Assembly: GCA_025359215.1 (NCBI GenBank)
Contig: JANYHE010000043.1
Span: forward strand, 1 to 34,616
DNA from: Hyphomicrobiales bacterium
GTDB lineage: Bacteria > Pseudomonadota > Alphaproteobacteria > Rhizobiales > Aestuariivirgaceae
DNA: 34,616 nucleotides
Direction: 5' to 3'
Position numbers and translations under genes: made by a program. Every line of letters begins with the position of its first letter. The first letter of the stretch is position 1. Below the pieces are notes generated by a model. The model worked only from the letters and a program-made list of their open reading frames with translations, was not told the DNA's origin and searched no databases. Shown here piece by piece: positions 13,966 through 23,303 of this stretch.

Positions 13966-16167
13966 ATGCAATCGACTTCAAAGTCTATTCGTGACGCTAT
14001 GAACCCCGATTCCGTCATTGCAGATGTGCTGCTGCCACTGGCCCTGAACAGCACCTATTCTTATAGCGTGCCGCTAGGCTTGGCTGTGGTTGCTGGCACT
14101 TATGTTGAAGTGCCGCTGGGACCGCGCAGTGTGATTGGTGTGGTGTGGGAGGTGAGGCCCGCTGTGCCCACCAATATGAAGATGCGCGATATATCCCGTG
14201 TCTTTGATATGGTGCCAATGAGTGAAACTCACCGTAAGTTTATCGATTGGTTGGCGGCTTATTATTTAGAGCCGCCCGGCAATGTTCTGCGCATGGTGTT
14301 GCGCGTGCCTGCTGCTTTTGAGGAGGCCAAGCAGAACATTGCCTATAGTGCCAGCGCAACAAAGCCAGCAAAACTCACTGCCCAACGTCAGCGGGTTTTA
14401 GAAGTTGCATCCCAAGGCTTTGCCATGCGGGCTAGCGAATTGGCTGAAGCGGCTGGTGTTGGCGTGAGTGTGGTTAAAGCTTTGGCCAAGGCTGGTGGTC
14501 TTGAAGAAGTGGCCTTGCCTTTACACCGTAATTTTACCCCCCCAGATTTGAATGCGGGTGGCCACCAATTGAGCAAAGATCAGTCGGCAGCTGCAGCAAG
14601 TTTGCGCCAAGTGATAGCAACGCGAAACCACAAGGTGATATTGCTCGATGGTGTTACGGGCTCTGGCAAAACCGAAGTTTATTTTGAGGCTATGGCTGCG
14701 GCCTTGGCAGCAGGCAAACAGGTTTTGCTTTTGCTGCCTGAAATTGCTTTGACAGCACCCTTCATTGCTCGTGTTGAAACCCGCTTTGGCTGTGAGCCTG
14801 CACAGTGGCATTCAGAGCTGCGCCCCCGTGAGCGTGAGCGCGTGTGGCGTGGTGTGGCTGAGGGCAAGGCCCGCATTGTGGTTGGCGCACGCTCGGCGCT
14901 GTTTCTCCCTTGGCCTAAGCTTGGTCTCATTGTGGTCGATGAGGAGCATGAGAGTGCCTATAAGCAAGATGAAGGCGTGCCTTATCACGCGCGAGACATG
15001 GCGGTGCTTTATGGCGCAATCGGAAAATTTCCAATAATCCTCTCTTCAGCCACGCCATCTTTAGAATCACTGGTGAATGTTGACCGCGAACTTTACGCTG
15101 TGGTGAAACTGAAAGACCGCCATGGCCGCCCAGAGCTGCCAGAAACCACCCGCATTGATATGACGCGTGAGAAATTGGATTCGGGCACGTGGCTTTCATC
15201 ACCGTTGGTCACAGCGGTGGCGGAAACTCTTGCTGCTGGTGATCAAGCTTTGCTGTTTCTCAACAGGCGCGGCTTTGCGCCCTTAACACTGTGCAGAAGT
15301 TGTGGGCACCGCTTGCATTGCCCTGATTGTGATGCGGCATTGGTGGAACATCGCTTTCGCCGCCAACTCATGTGCCATCATTGTGGCCACCATGAACCAG
15401 TTCCCAATGCTTGCCCTGAATGTGGCGCAGAGGGCGACATGGTGCCGGTGGGCCCTGGCATTGAACGCCTCGCAGAAGAAGCCCTAAAGCTTTTTCCCGA
15501 AGCACGTGTAGCGATTTTATCAAGTGATCTTTCGCGTGGGTTAAGCCTTCGCGAAACGTTGCGGGGTGTTGAACAAGGAGAGTTCAATCTGATCATCGGC
15601 ACGCAGCTGGTGGCCAAAGGCCATCATTTTCCGCAGCTCACTTTGGTGGGTGTGGTGGACGCTGATTTGGCGCTGGAATCATCGGATCCTCGTGCAGGCG
15701 AGCGAACCTGGGCCTTATTAGCGCAAGTGGCGGGCAGAGCGGGGCGGGGCGCAAAGCCGGGTAAAGCTTTGGTGCAAACTTATTTGCCCGAACACCCCTT
15801 AATGAAAGCGTTGCTCAAAGGCGACCGTGATGCCTATCTCAATACTGAAAAACAAATCCGTGAAAACACTACACTGCCCCCTTATGGGCGATTGGCGGCC
15901 ATTATTTTATCGGGCCCCGATGGTGCGTTGACCGAGCGTTTCGCCAGAGCCATCGCCAATGCGGCACCTTTGGCGGAAGGCATAACAGTACTTGGCCCCG
16001 CGCCAGCCCCCATTGCGATGGTGCGGGGCCGCCACCGTTGGCGCTTGTTGGTCAAAGCCAGCCGCGATGTGAATATTCAAGGGTTTCTGCGCGAGTGGTT
16101 GAGAAACGTGAAGCCCAAAGGTGCGCTCAAAATGCACATCGATGTGGACCCTTATAATTTTCTATAG
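13966..16167 (+). CDS. priA: Primosomal protein N' (replication restart helicase PriA)
   Basis: PriA recognises stalled forks and loads the replication machinery. The product has 733 residues from ATG 13966, which has AGGG five bases upstream; ATG 13999 is an alternative without a ribosome binding site. An N-terminal 3'-DNA-binding domain (VIADVLLPLALNSTYSYSVP) is followed by Walker A GVTGSGKTEVY, Walker B DEEH, and SATPSLESL. The eight-Cys zinc region starts at CRSCGHRLHCPDC and continues with CHHCGH and CPECG. Helicase motif VAGRAGRG comes later. All parts of the family are present. It is divergent from pabB and its 3' end overlaps the convergent epimerase gene by six bases. Confidence 0.96.
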   Translation: MQSTSKSIRDAMNPDSVIADVLLPLALNSTYSYSVPLGLAVVAGTYVEVPLGPRSVIGVVWEVRPAVPTNMKMRDISRVFDMVPMSETHRKFIDWLAAYYLEPPGNVLRMVLRVPAAFEEAKQNIAYSASATKPAKLTAQRQRVLEVASQGFAMRASELAEAAGVGVSVVKALAKAGGLEEVALPLHRNFTPPDLNAGGHQLSKDQSAAAASLRQVIATRNHKVILLDGVTGSGKTEVYFEAMAAALAAGKQVLLLLPEIALTAPFIARVETRFGCEPAQWHSELRPRERERVWRGVAEGKARIVVGARSALFLPWPKLGLIVVDEEHESAYKQDEGVPYHARDMAVLYGAIGKFPIILSSATPSLESLVNVDRELYAVVKLKDRHGRPELPETTRIDMTREKLDSGTWLSSPLVTAVAETLAAGDQALLFLNRRGFAPLTLCRSCGHRLHCPDCDAALVEHRFRRQLMCHHCGHHEPVPNACPECGAEGDMVPVGPGIERLAEEALKLFPEARVAILSSDLSRGLSLRETLRGVEQGEFNLIIGTQLVAKGHHFPQLTLVGVVDADLALESSDPRAGERTWALLAQVAGRAGRGAKPGKALVQTYLPEHPLMKALLKGDRDAYLNTEKQIRENTTLPPYGRLAAIILSGPDGALTERFARAIANAAPLAEGITVLGPAPAPIAMVRGRHRWRLLVKASRDVNIQGFLREWLRNVKPKGALKMHIDVDPYNFL

Positions 16168-17079
16168 AAACCGCCACTCCATCACATTCTTGTAAGTTTC
16201 ACCAGGCCTTACAACAGCGCTTGGAAAATTTGCGTGGTTGGGTGCGTCAGGATAATTTTGCGGCTCTATGGCAAAGCCTTGTGAGGGTTGCAGGGTTCCT
16301 GATTTAGCAGGCACTGTGCCATCCCAGCGAATGGCTGTATACATTTGAATGGCGCATTCCGTGGTCCATACTTCCATGGTGCGGCCTGACTTTGGATCAC
16401 GCAGCGTGAGGCCATGTTTCATGGTGCCGCGAGGGCCATCCAAGCAGAAACAATTGTCATAGCTTTCCGCAATTTTTCGTAATTTTCTAAAATCCCAACG
16501 CGTTCCCTCAACATTGCGAATTTCTCCGCTGGGCAACAGGGCTTCACTTAATGGCAAATAGGCAGATGCATTGATTTGCAATTCATTTTCGAGAACAGAA
16601 CCGCCACCCGCCATATTCCAATAAGCATGATTGGTGAGGTTCATGATTGTGGGCTTGGTGGTTGTGGCTTCGAGTTCCAGCGACAACACATTGTCCTTCA
16701 ATTTATAAATCGCAGTGGCGTCTACAGCACCCGGATAGCCTTGATCACCATCGGGCGAATGCAATGTGAACCAGATGGAGTAGTCATCAGCATCGACTTC
16801 CCATTTGCGAACTGCAAAATTATCGGGCCCGCCATGCAATTGAAAATTGCCCACATTGGGTGTGACTTTTACAATTGCGCCATCTAACGGAAACTCCGCA
16901 TTGGTAATGCGACCCGCATAGCGCCCGGCCACAGCCCCTGCATAAGGGTCGCCGGTTTTTAAATCAAAGCCCAGCACATTGCCCTGCACCACATCAACGC
17001 CATCAACAATTAATGACTGCAATCGTGCGCCCAAGGGATCAAAGATTGCGTGAAGGCGGTCGTTACGAAGTTCAAGCAT
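16162..17079 (-). CDS. Aldose 1-epimerase (mutarotase)
   Basis: This 305-residue cytoplasmic enzyme interconverts alpha and beta anomers of sugars. Motifs are GRYAGRITNAEF, H82 in FQLHGGPD, H151 in NLTNHAYWN, and the catalytic glutamate region FAIEPQNYPDAPN near residue 275. It starts inside the stop of the preceding dehydratase gene (TAATG), so translation is coupled. The pairing with a sugar-acid dehydratase suggests it feeds the correct anomer to a sugar dehydrogenase encoded elsewhere. The true sugar is not shown. Confidence 0.9.
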   Translation of the reverse strand: MLELRNDRLHAIFDPLGARLQSLIVDGVDVVQGNVLGFDLKTGDPYAGAVAGRYAGRITNAEFPLDGAIVKVTPNVGNFQLHGGPDNFAVRKWEVDADDYSIWFTLHSPDGDQGYPGAVDATAIYKLKDNVLSLELEATTTKPTIMNLTNHAYWNMAGGGSVLENELQINASAYLPLSEALLPSGEIRNVEGTRWDFRKLRKIAESYDNCFCLDGPRGTMKHGLTLRDPKSGRTMEVWTTECAIQMYTAIRWDGTVPAKSGTLQPSQGFAIEPQNYPDAPNHANFPSAVVRPGETYKNVMEWRFL

Positions 17080-18881
17080 TAATGATTATCTCTCGGAATG
17101 CCCATGGTTTTGGCAATGCGTTGGAATTTGGTTGAACCCTTGATAATCATGCCTTGGGCCAATTGCTCGGTGGTGTTGCGGAAAATTTCTTGCCACGGTG
17201 TTTGTGATGGCGGCACCTTATATCCCCCCGCTGCTTCAAGTTCAGCGCGGCGTTTGGCAATCTCCGCGTCAGAGATCAGCATATTGCAGGCCCCTGTGTT
17301 CAGATCGATTTTCACACGGTCACCATTGCGCAAGATAGCAAGGCCGCCGCCCGCGGCCGCCTCTGGTGATGCGTTCAAGATTGATGGTGAACCCGACGTG
17401 CCAGACTGTCTGCCGTCACCCACGCAAGGAAGGGAGCGAATGCCCTTCTCCAACAAATACGTGGGTGCGCGCATATTCACCACTTCGGCTGCACCGGGAT
17501 AACCCAAGGGGCCAACACCACGAATAAACAGAATGGTGTTTTCATCCACATCCAGTTTCGGATTATCGATATTGGCGTGATAATCCTCAGGGCCATCAAA
17601 AACGATGGCCTTGGCTTCAAAGGCATTGGGCATTTTTGGGTCAGACAAATAACGCGCGCGGAATTCATCAGAGATCACGGATGTTTTCATGATGGCGGAA
17701 TCAAACAAGTTACCGTGGAGCATTTTGAAGCCCGCATTTTTCTTGATGGGCTCATCAAATTCTTTGATCACCTTGCGGTTCCACGAGAATTTATTTTTGC
17801 AATTCTCGCCAATGGTTTTGCCATTAGCGGTGAGGGCGTCCTCATGAATTTTTCCGGCTTTAATCAGCTCTGCAACAACGGAAGGCACACCTCCGGCTCG
17901 GTGATAATCTTCACCGAGATATTCACCCGCTGGCTGTAAATTTACCAGCAGGGGTAAATCATGGCCGTGCTTTTCCCAATCGATCACATCAAGTTCAACG
18001 CCCAGCAACCGTGCAATGCCGTTCAAATGATTGGGCGCATTGGTGGAGCCGCCAATGGCGGTGTTCACCGCGATGGCATTTTCAAAGGCTTTGCGTGTCA
18101 TGATTTTGGAGGGTGTTAAATCTTCCCGCACCATTTCCACAATGCGCTTGCCTGTTTCATAAGCAATCTGGCCGCGCTCACGGTAAGGGGCAGGAATTGC
18201 GGCATTGCCCGGCAAACACATGCCTAAGGCTTCAGCCAAGGAATTCATGGTTGTGGCCGTACCCATGGTGTTGCAATAGCCAGCCGATGGGGCAGATGAG
18301 GCCACCAAATCGACAAAGCCTTCATAATCGATTTCGCCGGTGGCAAGTTTTTCACGCGCCATCCACACGATGGTGCCAGAGCCTGTGCGTTGGCCTTTAT
18401 AATCGCCATTCAACATGGGACCAGAAGAGAGGGCAATGGCTGGGATATCAACTGTGGCTGCTGCCATCAAACAGGCGGGCGTGGTTTTATCGCAACCAAT
18501 GGTCAGCACCACGCCATCCAGAGGATAGCCATAAAGCACCTCAACAAGTGAGAGATAGGCGAGGTTACGGTCTAGCGAGGCCGTGGGGCGTTTTCCAGTT
18601 TCTTGAATCGGATGAATGGGGAATTCCAGCGGCACGCCACCAGCAGCAATAATGCCATCACGCACGCGTTTAGCCAATTCAACATGCGAACGATTGCAGG
18701 GTGATAAATCCGACCCGGTTTGCGCAATGCCAATAATCGGCTTGGCCCCCTGCAACTCTCCGCGGGTGAATCCGTAATTCAGATAGCGTTCCAAATAAAG
18801 CGCCGTCATGTCTGCATTATCAGGGTTATCGAACCAATTTTGCGAACGAAGTGTGCGGGGCTTATGCGGTGTTTTGCTCAT
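17079..18881 (-). CDS. IlvD/Edd-family sugar-acid dehydratase (D-xylonate dehydratase-like)
   Basis: This 600-residue Fe-S dehydratase resembles the Caulobacter xylonate dehydratase in the start ([22 protein letters not shown]), in the motif [14 protein letters not shown] with C62, in [12 protein letters not shown] with C130, and in [14 protein letters not shown] with C203. These Cys are the cluster ligands of the family. The family turns sugar acids such as D-xylonate or L-arabinonate into 2-keto-3-deoxy acids. It is not the IlvD of branched-chain synthesis, despite the many ilv/leu genes nearby: the N-terminal [11 protein letters not shown] type fits the sugar-acid branch. It is coupled to the epimerase downstream. 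The rest of a pentose pathway is not in the window. Confidence 0.88.
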   Translation of the reverse strand: MSKTPHKPRTLRSQNWFDNPDNADMTALYLERYLNYGFTRGELQGAKPIIGIAQTGSDLSPCNRSHVELAKRVRDGIIAAGGVPLEFPIHPIQETGKRPTASLDRNLAYLSLVEVLYGYPLDGVVLTIGCDKTTPACLMAAATVDIPAIALSSGPMLNGDYKGQRTGSGTIVWMAREKLATGEIDYEGFVDLVASSAPSAGYCNTMGTATTMNSLAEALGMCLPGNAAIPAPYRERGQIAYETGKRIVEMVREDLTPSKIMTRKAFENAIAVNTAIGGSTNAPNHLNGIARLLGVELDVIDWEKHGHDLPLLVNLQPAGEYLGEDYHRAGGVPSVVAELIKAGKIHEDALTANGKTIGENCKNKFSWNRKVIKEFDEPIKKNAGFKMLHGNLFDSAIMKTSVISDEFRARYLSDPKMPNAFEAKAIVFDGPEDYHANIDNPKLDVDENTILFIRGVGPLGYPGAAEVVNMRAPTYLLEKGIRSLPCVGDGRQSGTSGSPSILNASPEAAAGGGLAILRNGDRVKIDLNTGACNMLISDAEIAKRRAELEAAGGYKVPPSQTPWQEIFRNTTEQLAQGMIIKGSTKFQRIAKTMGIPRDNH

Positions 18882-18954
18882 GTTAAACTCTCAAACCATT
18901 TGTCATACATTTAATAGCCTCAGAACCGCGCTTCGTCCACCACCATCAAAAATT

Positions 18955-18978
18955 TGACCATTTGAACAAAATCGGTCA
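18955..18978. promoter_or_regulatory. Candidate operator dyad between the dehydratase gene and preT
   Basis: TGACC (18955-18959) and GGTCA (18974-18978) form an inverted repeat with matching ATTT and AAAT flanks inside. A further TGACC follows at about 18990. It lies 31-54 bases upstream of the preT start, in the 127-base divergent gap. The bound regulator is unknown. Confidence 0.35.
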
Positions 18979-19008
18979 TCATTCGATTCTGACCGAGGGA
19001 GAGCATTC

Positions 19009-20343
19009 ATGGCACCAGCTAAAACTCCAGATATCTCAAGCAAGCGTTTGAGCAAGACAGATTACGCTGCTAATTTCTCTGAGTTGCATCCTCCCCTTTC
19101 TCCGCATGAAGCACTAGTTGAATCAGATCGCTGTTATTTCTGCTACGATGCGCCGTGCATGAACGCTTGCCCCACGTCGATTGATATTCCGTTGTTCATT
19201 CGTGAAATTCAGGCAGGCCACCCAAAGTCTGCGGCTAAAACTATTTTCAATCAAAATATTCTGGGTGGAATGTGCGCGCGCGTTTGCCCCACTGAAAACC
19301 TGTGCGAAGAGGCTTGCGTGCGTGAAAAGGCAGAAGGCAAGCCTGTGAAAATTGGCATGTTGCAGCGCTTTGCAACTGATCAGGCGATGGAAGAAAAGCA
19401 TCCCTACACCCGCGCCAAATCAACCGGCAAAAAAGTTGCTATTGTTGGTGCTGGTCCCGCGGGCCTTGCCTGTGCGCACCGTTTGGCCATGCATGGTCAT
19501 GAAGTAACGATCTTCGAAGCGCGCAAGAAGTCAGGTGGACTTAATGAATATGGCATTGCCACCTATAAGGCTGTGGATGATTTTGCGCAGAAAGAGGTGG
19601 ATTTTATTCTGTCCATTGGTGGCATTGCCATCAAACATAACATGATGCTGGGCAAAAAGTTGAAACTCAAAGACGTGCAGCGCGATCATGATGCGGTGTT
19701 TCTGGGTGTGGGCCTTGCTGGCGTTAATGCGTTGGGTGCCAAGGATGAGGATGCTGATGGCATTGAAGATGCAGTCAATTATATTTCGGAACTGCGCCAG
19801 GCCAAAGATGTGGCTAAACTTGCCGTTGGTCGTAATGTTCTGGTGATTGGCGGTGGTATGACGGCCATTGATGTGGCTATCCAATCTAAGTTGCTGGGTG
19901 CTGAAAACGTTACTATCCTCTATCGTCGCGGCGCTCCTCACATGAAAGCTAGCACCTACGAGCAAGATTTGGCGCAAACCAAAGGCGTGAAAATTATGCA
20001 TTGGGTTGCGCCTAAAAAAGTTCTGGTCAAAGGCGGCAAAGCTGTTGGCTTGAAATGTGAATACACTGCCCTGAAGGGCAAAACCCTCGAAAGCACTGGC
20101 GAGACTTTCGAGCTTGCTGCCGACATGATTTTCAAGGCGATCGGCCAAACCTATATGGATGTGTTGGGCGGAACACTTGCACTGGATCAAGGCCGCATTA
20201 AAGTTGATGCGGAAAAGCGCACATCTGCCGAAGGTATTTGGGCGGGTGGCGATTGCGTTGCTGGAGGCAAGGATTTGACGGTGGCCAGTGTCGATGACGG
20301 CAGACGTGCAGCTGAATCAATTAATCAATTTTTGAAGAGCTAA
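19009..20343 (+). CDS. preT: NAD-dependent dihydropyrimidine dehydrogenase, subunit PreT
   Basis: PreT is the flavin/Fe-S subunit that passes electrons from NADH to PreA to reduce uracil or thymine. The 444 residues start with two N-terminal [4Fe-4S] motifs: CYFCYDAPCMNACP and CARVCPTENLCEEAC. Then come the FAD-binding GAGPAGLACAHRLA, the NAD(P)-binding VIGGGMTAIDVA, and C-terminal IWAGGDCVAGG. The arrangement also fits the small subunit of glutamate synthase. The adjacent preA, four bases after its stop, decides for the pyrimidine enzyme. The ribosome binding site GAGGGAGAG is strong. Confidence 0.93.
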   Translation: MAPAKTPDISSKRLSKTDYAANFSELHPPLSPHEALVESDRCYFCYDAPCMNACPTSIDIPLFIREIQAGHPKSAAKTIFNQNILGGMCARVCPTENLCEEACVREKAEGKPVKIGMLQRFATDQAMEEKHPYTRAKSTGKKVAIVGAGPAGLACAHRLAMHGHEVTIFEARKKSGGLNEYGIATYKAVDDFAQKEVDFILSIGGIAIKHNMMLGKKLKLKDVQRDHDAVFLGVGLAGVNALGAKDEDADGIEDAVNYISELRQAKDVAKLAVGRNVLVIGGGMTAIDVAIQSKLLGAENVTILYRRGAPHMKASTYEQDLAQTKGVKIMHWVAPKKVLVKGGKAVGLKCEYTALKGKTLESTGETFELAADMIFKAIGQTYMDVLGGTLALDQGRIKVDAEKRTSAEGIWAGGDCVAGGKDLTVASVDDGRRAAESINQFLKS

Positions 20344-20347
20344 AACC

Positions 20348-21658
20348 ATGGCAGACCTTCGTTCAAATTTTGTTGGCATTAAATCTCCCAACCCATTCTG
20401 GCTCGCCTCCGCCCCACCCACCGACAAAGAATATAATGTGGTGCGGGCATTCAAGGCGGGCTGGGGTGGCGTGGTTTGGAAAACACTCGGCGAAGATGGC
20501 CCTCCCATCGTTAACGTCAATGGTCCGCGTTATGGTGCAATCCATGGCGCGGACCGTCGGTTGCTCGGTCTCAACAATATCGAGCTCATCACCGACCGTC
20601 CTCTCAATATAAACCTTCAGGAAATTAAAAAGGTGAAACGCGAATGGCCAGATCGGGCCATGGTCGTTTCCCTCATGGTGCCTTGCGAGGAAATGCCGTG
20701 GAAGAATATTCTAGCCCGCGTGGAAGAAACTGAAGCCGATGGTGTGGAGCTGAATTTCGGTTGCCCGCATGGCATGAGCGAGCGCGGCATGGGTGCCGCC
20801 GTTGGTCAGGTTCCTGAATATATTGAAATGGTGGCGCGCTGGTGCAAGCAATATACACGCATGCCGGTGATCGTAAAACTCACACCTAACATTACAGATA
20901 TTCGCATGCCTGCGCGCGCCGCCTTAAAAGGCGGTGCAGATGCTGTGTCGCTGATCAACACCATCTCATCGATTATCTCGGTAGATCTTGATAACATGGC
21001 TCCAATGCCTACTATTGACGGCAAGGGTTCTCACGGCGGTTATTGCGGCCCTGCTGTAAAACCTATTGCTCTCAACATGGTGGCAGAAATTGCGCGCGAC
21101 AGAGAAACGCACGGCCTACCTATTTCTGCAATCGGCGGCATTACAACGTGGCGGGATGCTGCTGAGTTTATTTCAATGTCAGCAGGCACAGTGCAAGTGT
21201 GCACAGCGGCCATGACCTATGGCTTCAAGATTGTTGAAGAAATGATATCTGGCTTGGAGCGCTGGATGGACCAAAAAGGCTATGCAATACTGGAAGATTT
21301 CCGCGGCCGCGCTGTTCCCAATGTCACCGATTGGCAATATCTCAATTTGAATTACATTGCCAAAGCCAAAATTGACCAAGATGCCTGCATCAAGTGTGGT
21401 CGTTGTTATGCCGCCTGTGAAGATACGTCTCACCAGGCCATCATGAAAGAGAAAGATGGCAAGCGCCATTTTGAAGTGATGGATGATGAATGCGTGGCCT
21501 GCAATCTGTGTGTTGAAGTGTGCCCGGTTGAAAACTGCATCACCATGGAGCGCCAAACAACTGGCACAGACGCGCGCACAGGCCGAAAGATCAGCGATGA
21601 TTATGCGAACTGGACACAACACCCCAACAACCCCATGAGTGTGAAAGCCGCCGAATAG
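20348..21658 (+). CDS. preA: NAD-dependent dihydropyrimidine dehydrogenase, subunit PreA
   Basis: PreA carries the FMN barrel that reduces uracil/thymine, the first step of reductive pyrimidine breakdown. The 436 residues include SNPFWLASAPPT-type start motifs, the active-site region NFGCPHGMSERGMGAAVGQ, the FMN-site IGGITTWRDAAEFISMSAGTVQ, and two ferredoxin motifs at the C-terminus: CIKCGRCYAACED and CVACNLCVEVCPVENC. The dihydropyrimidinase and beta-ureidopropionase genes expected in the pathway are not in the window. It probably shares a transcript with preT. Confidence 0.94.
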   Translation: MADLRSNFVGIKSPNPFWLASAPPTDKEYNVVRAFKAGWGGVVWKTLGEDGPPIVNVNGPRYGAIHGADRRLLGLNNIELITDRPLNINLQEIKKVKREWPDRAMVVSLMVPCEEMPWKNILARVEETEADGVELNFGCPHGMSERGMGAAVGQVPEYIEMVARWCKQYTRMPVIVKLTPNITDIRMPARAALKGGADAVSLINTISSIISVDLDNMAPMPTIDGKGSHGGYCGPAVKPIALNMVAEIARDRETHGLPISAIGGITTWRDAAEFISMSAGTVQVCTAAMTYGFKIVEEMISGLERWMDQKGYAILEDFRGRAVPNVTDWQYLNLNYIAKAKIDQDACIKCGRCYAACEDTSHQAIMKEKDGKRHFEVMDDECVACNLCVEVCPVENCITMERQTTGTDARTGRKISDDYANWTQHPNNPMSVKAAE

Positions 21659-21671
21659 AATTCGCCTCCTC

Positions 21672-21685
21672 TTGATCTGTATCAA
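21672..21685 (+). promoter_or_regulatory. FNR/FixK-type binding site upstream of the universal stress protein gene
   Basis: TTGATCTGTATCAA is a perfect match to the TTGAT-N4-ATCAA consensus used by FNR, FnrL, Anr and FixK, the oxygen-responsive activators of alphaproteobacteria. It is centred about 59 bases upstream of the ATG at 21738. A class II site would place transcription near 21720; the -10 there is weak. It lies 13 bases after the preA stop, so it serves the downstream gene. Confidence 0.7.
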
Positions 21686-21737
21686 AGCAATCCCATATAT
21701 GACCGAGCAAACTGTTCACCAGCTATGGAGGACTAAT

Positions 21738-22568
21738 ATGGCCTATAAAACCATTCTTGTTTGTCTCAATGAAATATCAAGACAGCCCCAGCTTATTGCC
21801 GTCGCTCGCCAACTTGGTATAAAATTTGGTGCGCATATTTCTGCACTTTATATCATCCCCGGCGTTCAGGTTTATCCTTCAGCAGGTTACGGCGCCGGAC
21901 CTGATATTTTTGATGGCACCCGCGTGTTTTACCAAAATCGATTAGAAAAAACCCGTGAAACATTTGAGGCAGCAATGAAGCTCGACAAGCTTTCATTTGA
22001 TTTACATGTTGTTGATAATTCTCTTCCGCTCATCACCAATGCTGTAATTGAAAATTGTCGTAATGCGGACCTTGTTGTCATCTCGGCAACCAGCCCAGAT
22101 GCTGAAGAAGGCGTGGAACAGGATTTTGCCGAACGCTTTGTTTTGGCTGCAGGTCGACCCGTTTTGGTTCTACCATTCAAGGGCGAGACTACACTCAATT
22201 TTGATAGCATGATGGTAGCTTGGGATGACAGTCGCGAAGCCGCACGGGCAACATTTGACGCCTTGCCATTCCTGCAAAAATCTAAAAAAACGCGTTTGGT
22301 TACCGTCGATGTTTTGGTGGGTGGCGCATTACCGGCAGGCAGCATCGCTGAAACTCTGGATCGACATAATGTGAAAACGGAGATCACCAATGTGAGCTCT
22401 GACGGACTTTCAACGGGCGATACCTTGCTGAGAGCTGCGAAGGACTATGGCGCTGACCTCATTGTTTTGGGGGCCTATGGCCATAGCAGATTTTCTGAAA
22501 TGATCTTTGGGGGCGCAACCCGCCACATTCTTAAAAATCTGGATCGTCCAGTCTTGATGTCTCACTAA
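21738..22568 (+). CDS. Universal stress protein, tandem UspA domains
   Basis: This 276-residue protein contains two UspA folds. The first begins YKTILVCLNEISRQPQLIAVARQLG and the second, after residue about 150, begins SMMVAWDDSREAARATFDALP. The second ends with the ATP-loop signature VLGAYGHSRFSEMIFGGATRHIL, matching G-2x-G-9x-G. The family binds ATP and supports survival under stress or low oxygen; the partner is unknown. The start at ATG 21738 has a GGAGGAC ribosome binding site, and an in-frame start at 21672 would lie in the FNR box. Low-oxygen induction is suggested by that box. It converges on the marR gene with a four-base gap. Confidence 0.9.
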   Translation: MAYKTILVCLNEISRQPQLIAVARQLGIKFGAHISALYIIPGVQVYPSAGYGAGPDIFDGTRVFYQNRLEKTRETFEAAMKLDKLSFDLHVVDNSLPLITNAVIENCRNADLVVISATSPDAEEGVEQDFAERFVLAAGRPVLVLPFKGETTLNFDSMMVAWDDSREAARATFDALPFLQKSKKTRLVTVDVLVGGALPAGSIAETLDRHNVKTEITNVSSDGLSTGDTLLRAAKDYGADLIVLGAYGHSRFSEMIFGGATRHILKNLDRPVLMSH

Positions 22569-22572
22569 GGTG

Positions 22573-23073
22573 TTAGACAGCGCGGCGCAGTTTCACTTTG
22601 ACGGGGGGAGCTTCGGGTTCCTTATCGTCGACTTTGTCCATCTCTGTTGCTAGTGCACTCAGACAATCGACCAGTGTTCTTCTATCGCCAGCAGAAAACG
22701 AGGCTAACATTTTTTTGTCTATGTCTTCAGCACCACCTTGTGCCGCTTTCAAAGCTTTTTTTCCAACAAGGGTGAGGCGAATGGCATTGGTGCGGGCATC
22801 TTCTTTGGTGCGTTTGCGCTGTAAATAACCTTGCGCCATTAAACGCGAAACCAGATCTGCCAAAGTGGAACGATCGATACCTGTTATCTTGACCAGCTCA
22901 GTTTGGCTTTTGCCTTCATGCGTATCCACCGCCAGCAATACTGTGAACTGCCGATGTGTGAGCCCTGACTTGCCAACTTCATCCATATAGAGATGAACCG
23001 AATATTGCACAGCGCGCTTCAACAAATGTGAAAACGAACGCGTAAATTGTTTTGTGTCCCTTGGACCCGACAT
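22573..23073 (-). CDS. MarR-family transcriptional regulator
   Basis: This 166-residue protein has the MarR winged helix: GLTHRQFTVLLAV, QTELVKITGIDRSTLADLVSRLMAQGYLQRKR (recognition helix), the wing RTNAIRLTLVGKKAL, and a C-terminal dimer helix. The tail after EPEAPPVKVKLRRAV is basic. I chose ATG 23073, with AGGGA six bases upstream, over an in-frame ATG at 23094. Target genes and ligand cannot be told; the neighbouring usp gene is convergent, so it is not an obvious target. Confidence 0.85.
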   Translation of the reverse strand: MSGPRDTKQFTRSFSHLLKRAVQYSVHLYMDEVGKSGLTHRQFTVLLAVDTHEGKSQTELVKITGIDRSTLADLVSRLMAQGYLQRKRTKEDARTNAIRLTLVGKKALKAAQGGAEDIDKKMLASFSAGDRRTLVDCLSALATEMDKVDDKEPEAPPVKVKLRRAV

Positions 23074-23303
23074 AATTTTCCCTGCTCCCTCCAACGCCTT
23101 CCCCTCTGGTTAGCATTGGTCACTTCCATGTTGCGTCACGGAATAAATTTCTCTGCTCTTCTAAAGCCTGCGAGTCCTAGCGAGTCATTGCCAAACCAGC
23201 AAGCGATAATTCGATCGATGCCTAAACTGAAAAAACATAAGATGAGTTCTGCTATCAATGCAAGACTTGACATCCATAAAACTATTCAACAGTACACGGA
23301 TCA
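23074..23303. other. Intergenic region, no gene seen
   Basis: This 230-base gap separates yciB from marR, both on the minus strand. It holds the marR ribosome binding site. The only short minus-strand frame of note (30 codons, roughly 23275 to 23180) has no ribosome binding site. A TTGACA at 23267-23272 on the plus strand has no matching -10. I see no RNA gene or terminator. Confidence 0.6.

Noticed and set aside
18113-18652. Plus-strand frame of 179 codons inside the sugar-acid dehydratase gene
   Set aside because: It is antisense to a clear enzyme gene, rich in Arg, Gln, Trp and Cys with no domain sense; a by-product of codon bias.
17079-18881. Assignment as IlvD (dihydroxy-acid dehydratase) because of the nearby ilv and leu genes
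   Set aside because: The N-terminal and Cys motif contexts fit the xylonate/arabinonate dehydratase branch, and the gene is coupled to a sugar epimerase.
19531-20190. Minus-strand frame of 219 codons inside preT
   Set aside because: Antisense to intact FAD/NAD motifs of preT; composition is His/Phe/Asn-rich with no fold signature.
23267-23295. TTGACA on the plus strand as a promoter
   Set aside because: No -10 element at normal spacing, and it points into the 3' end of yciB on the other strand.
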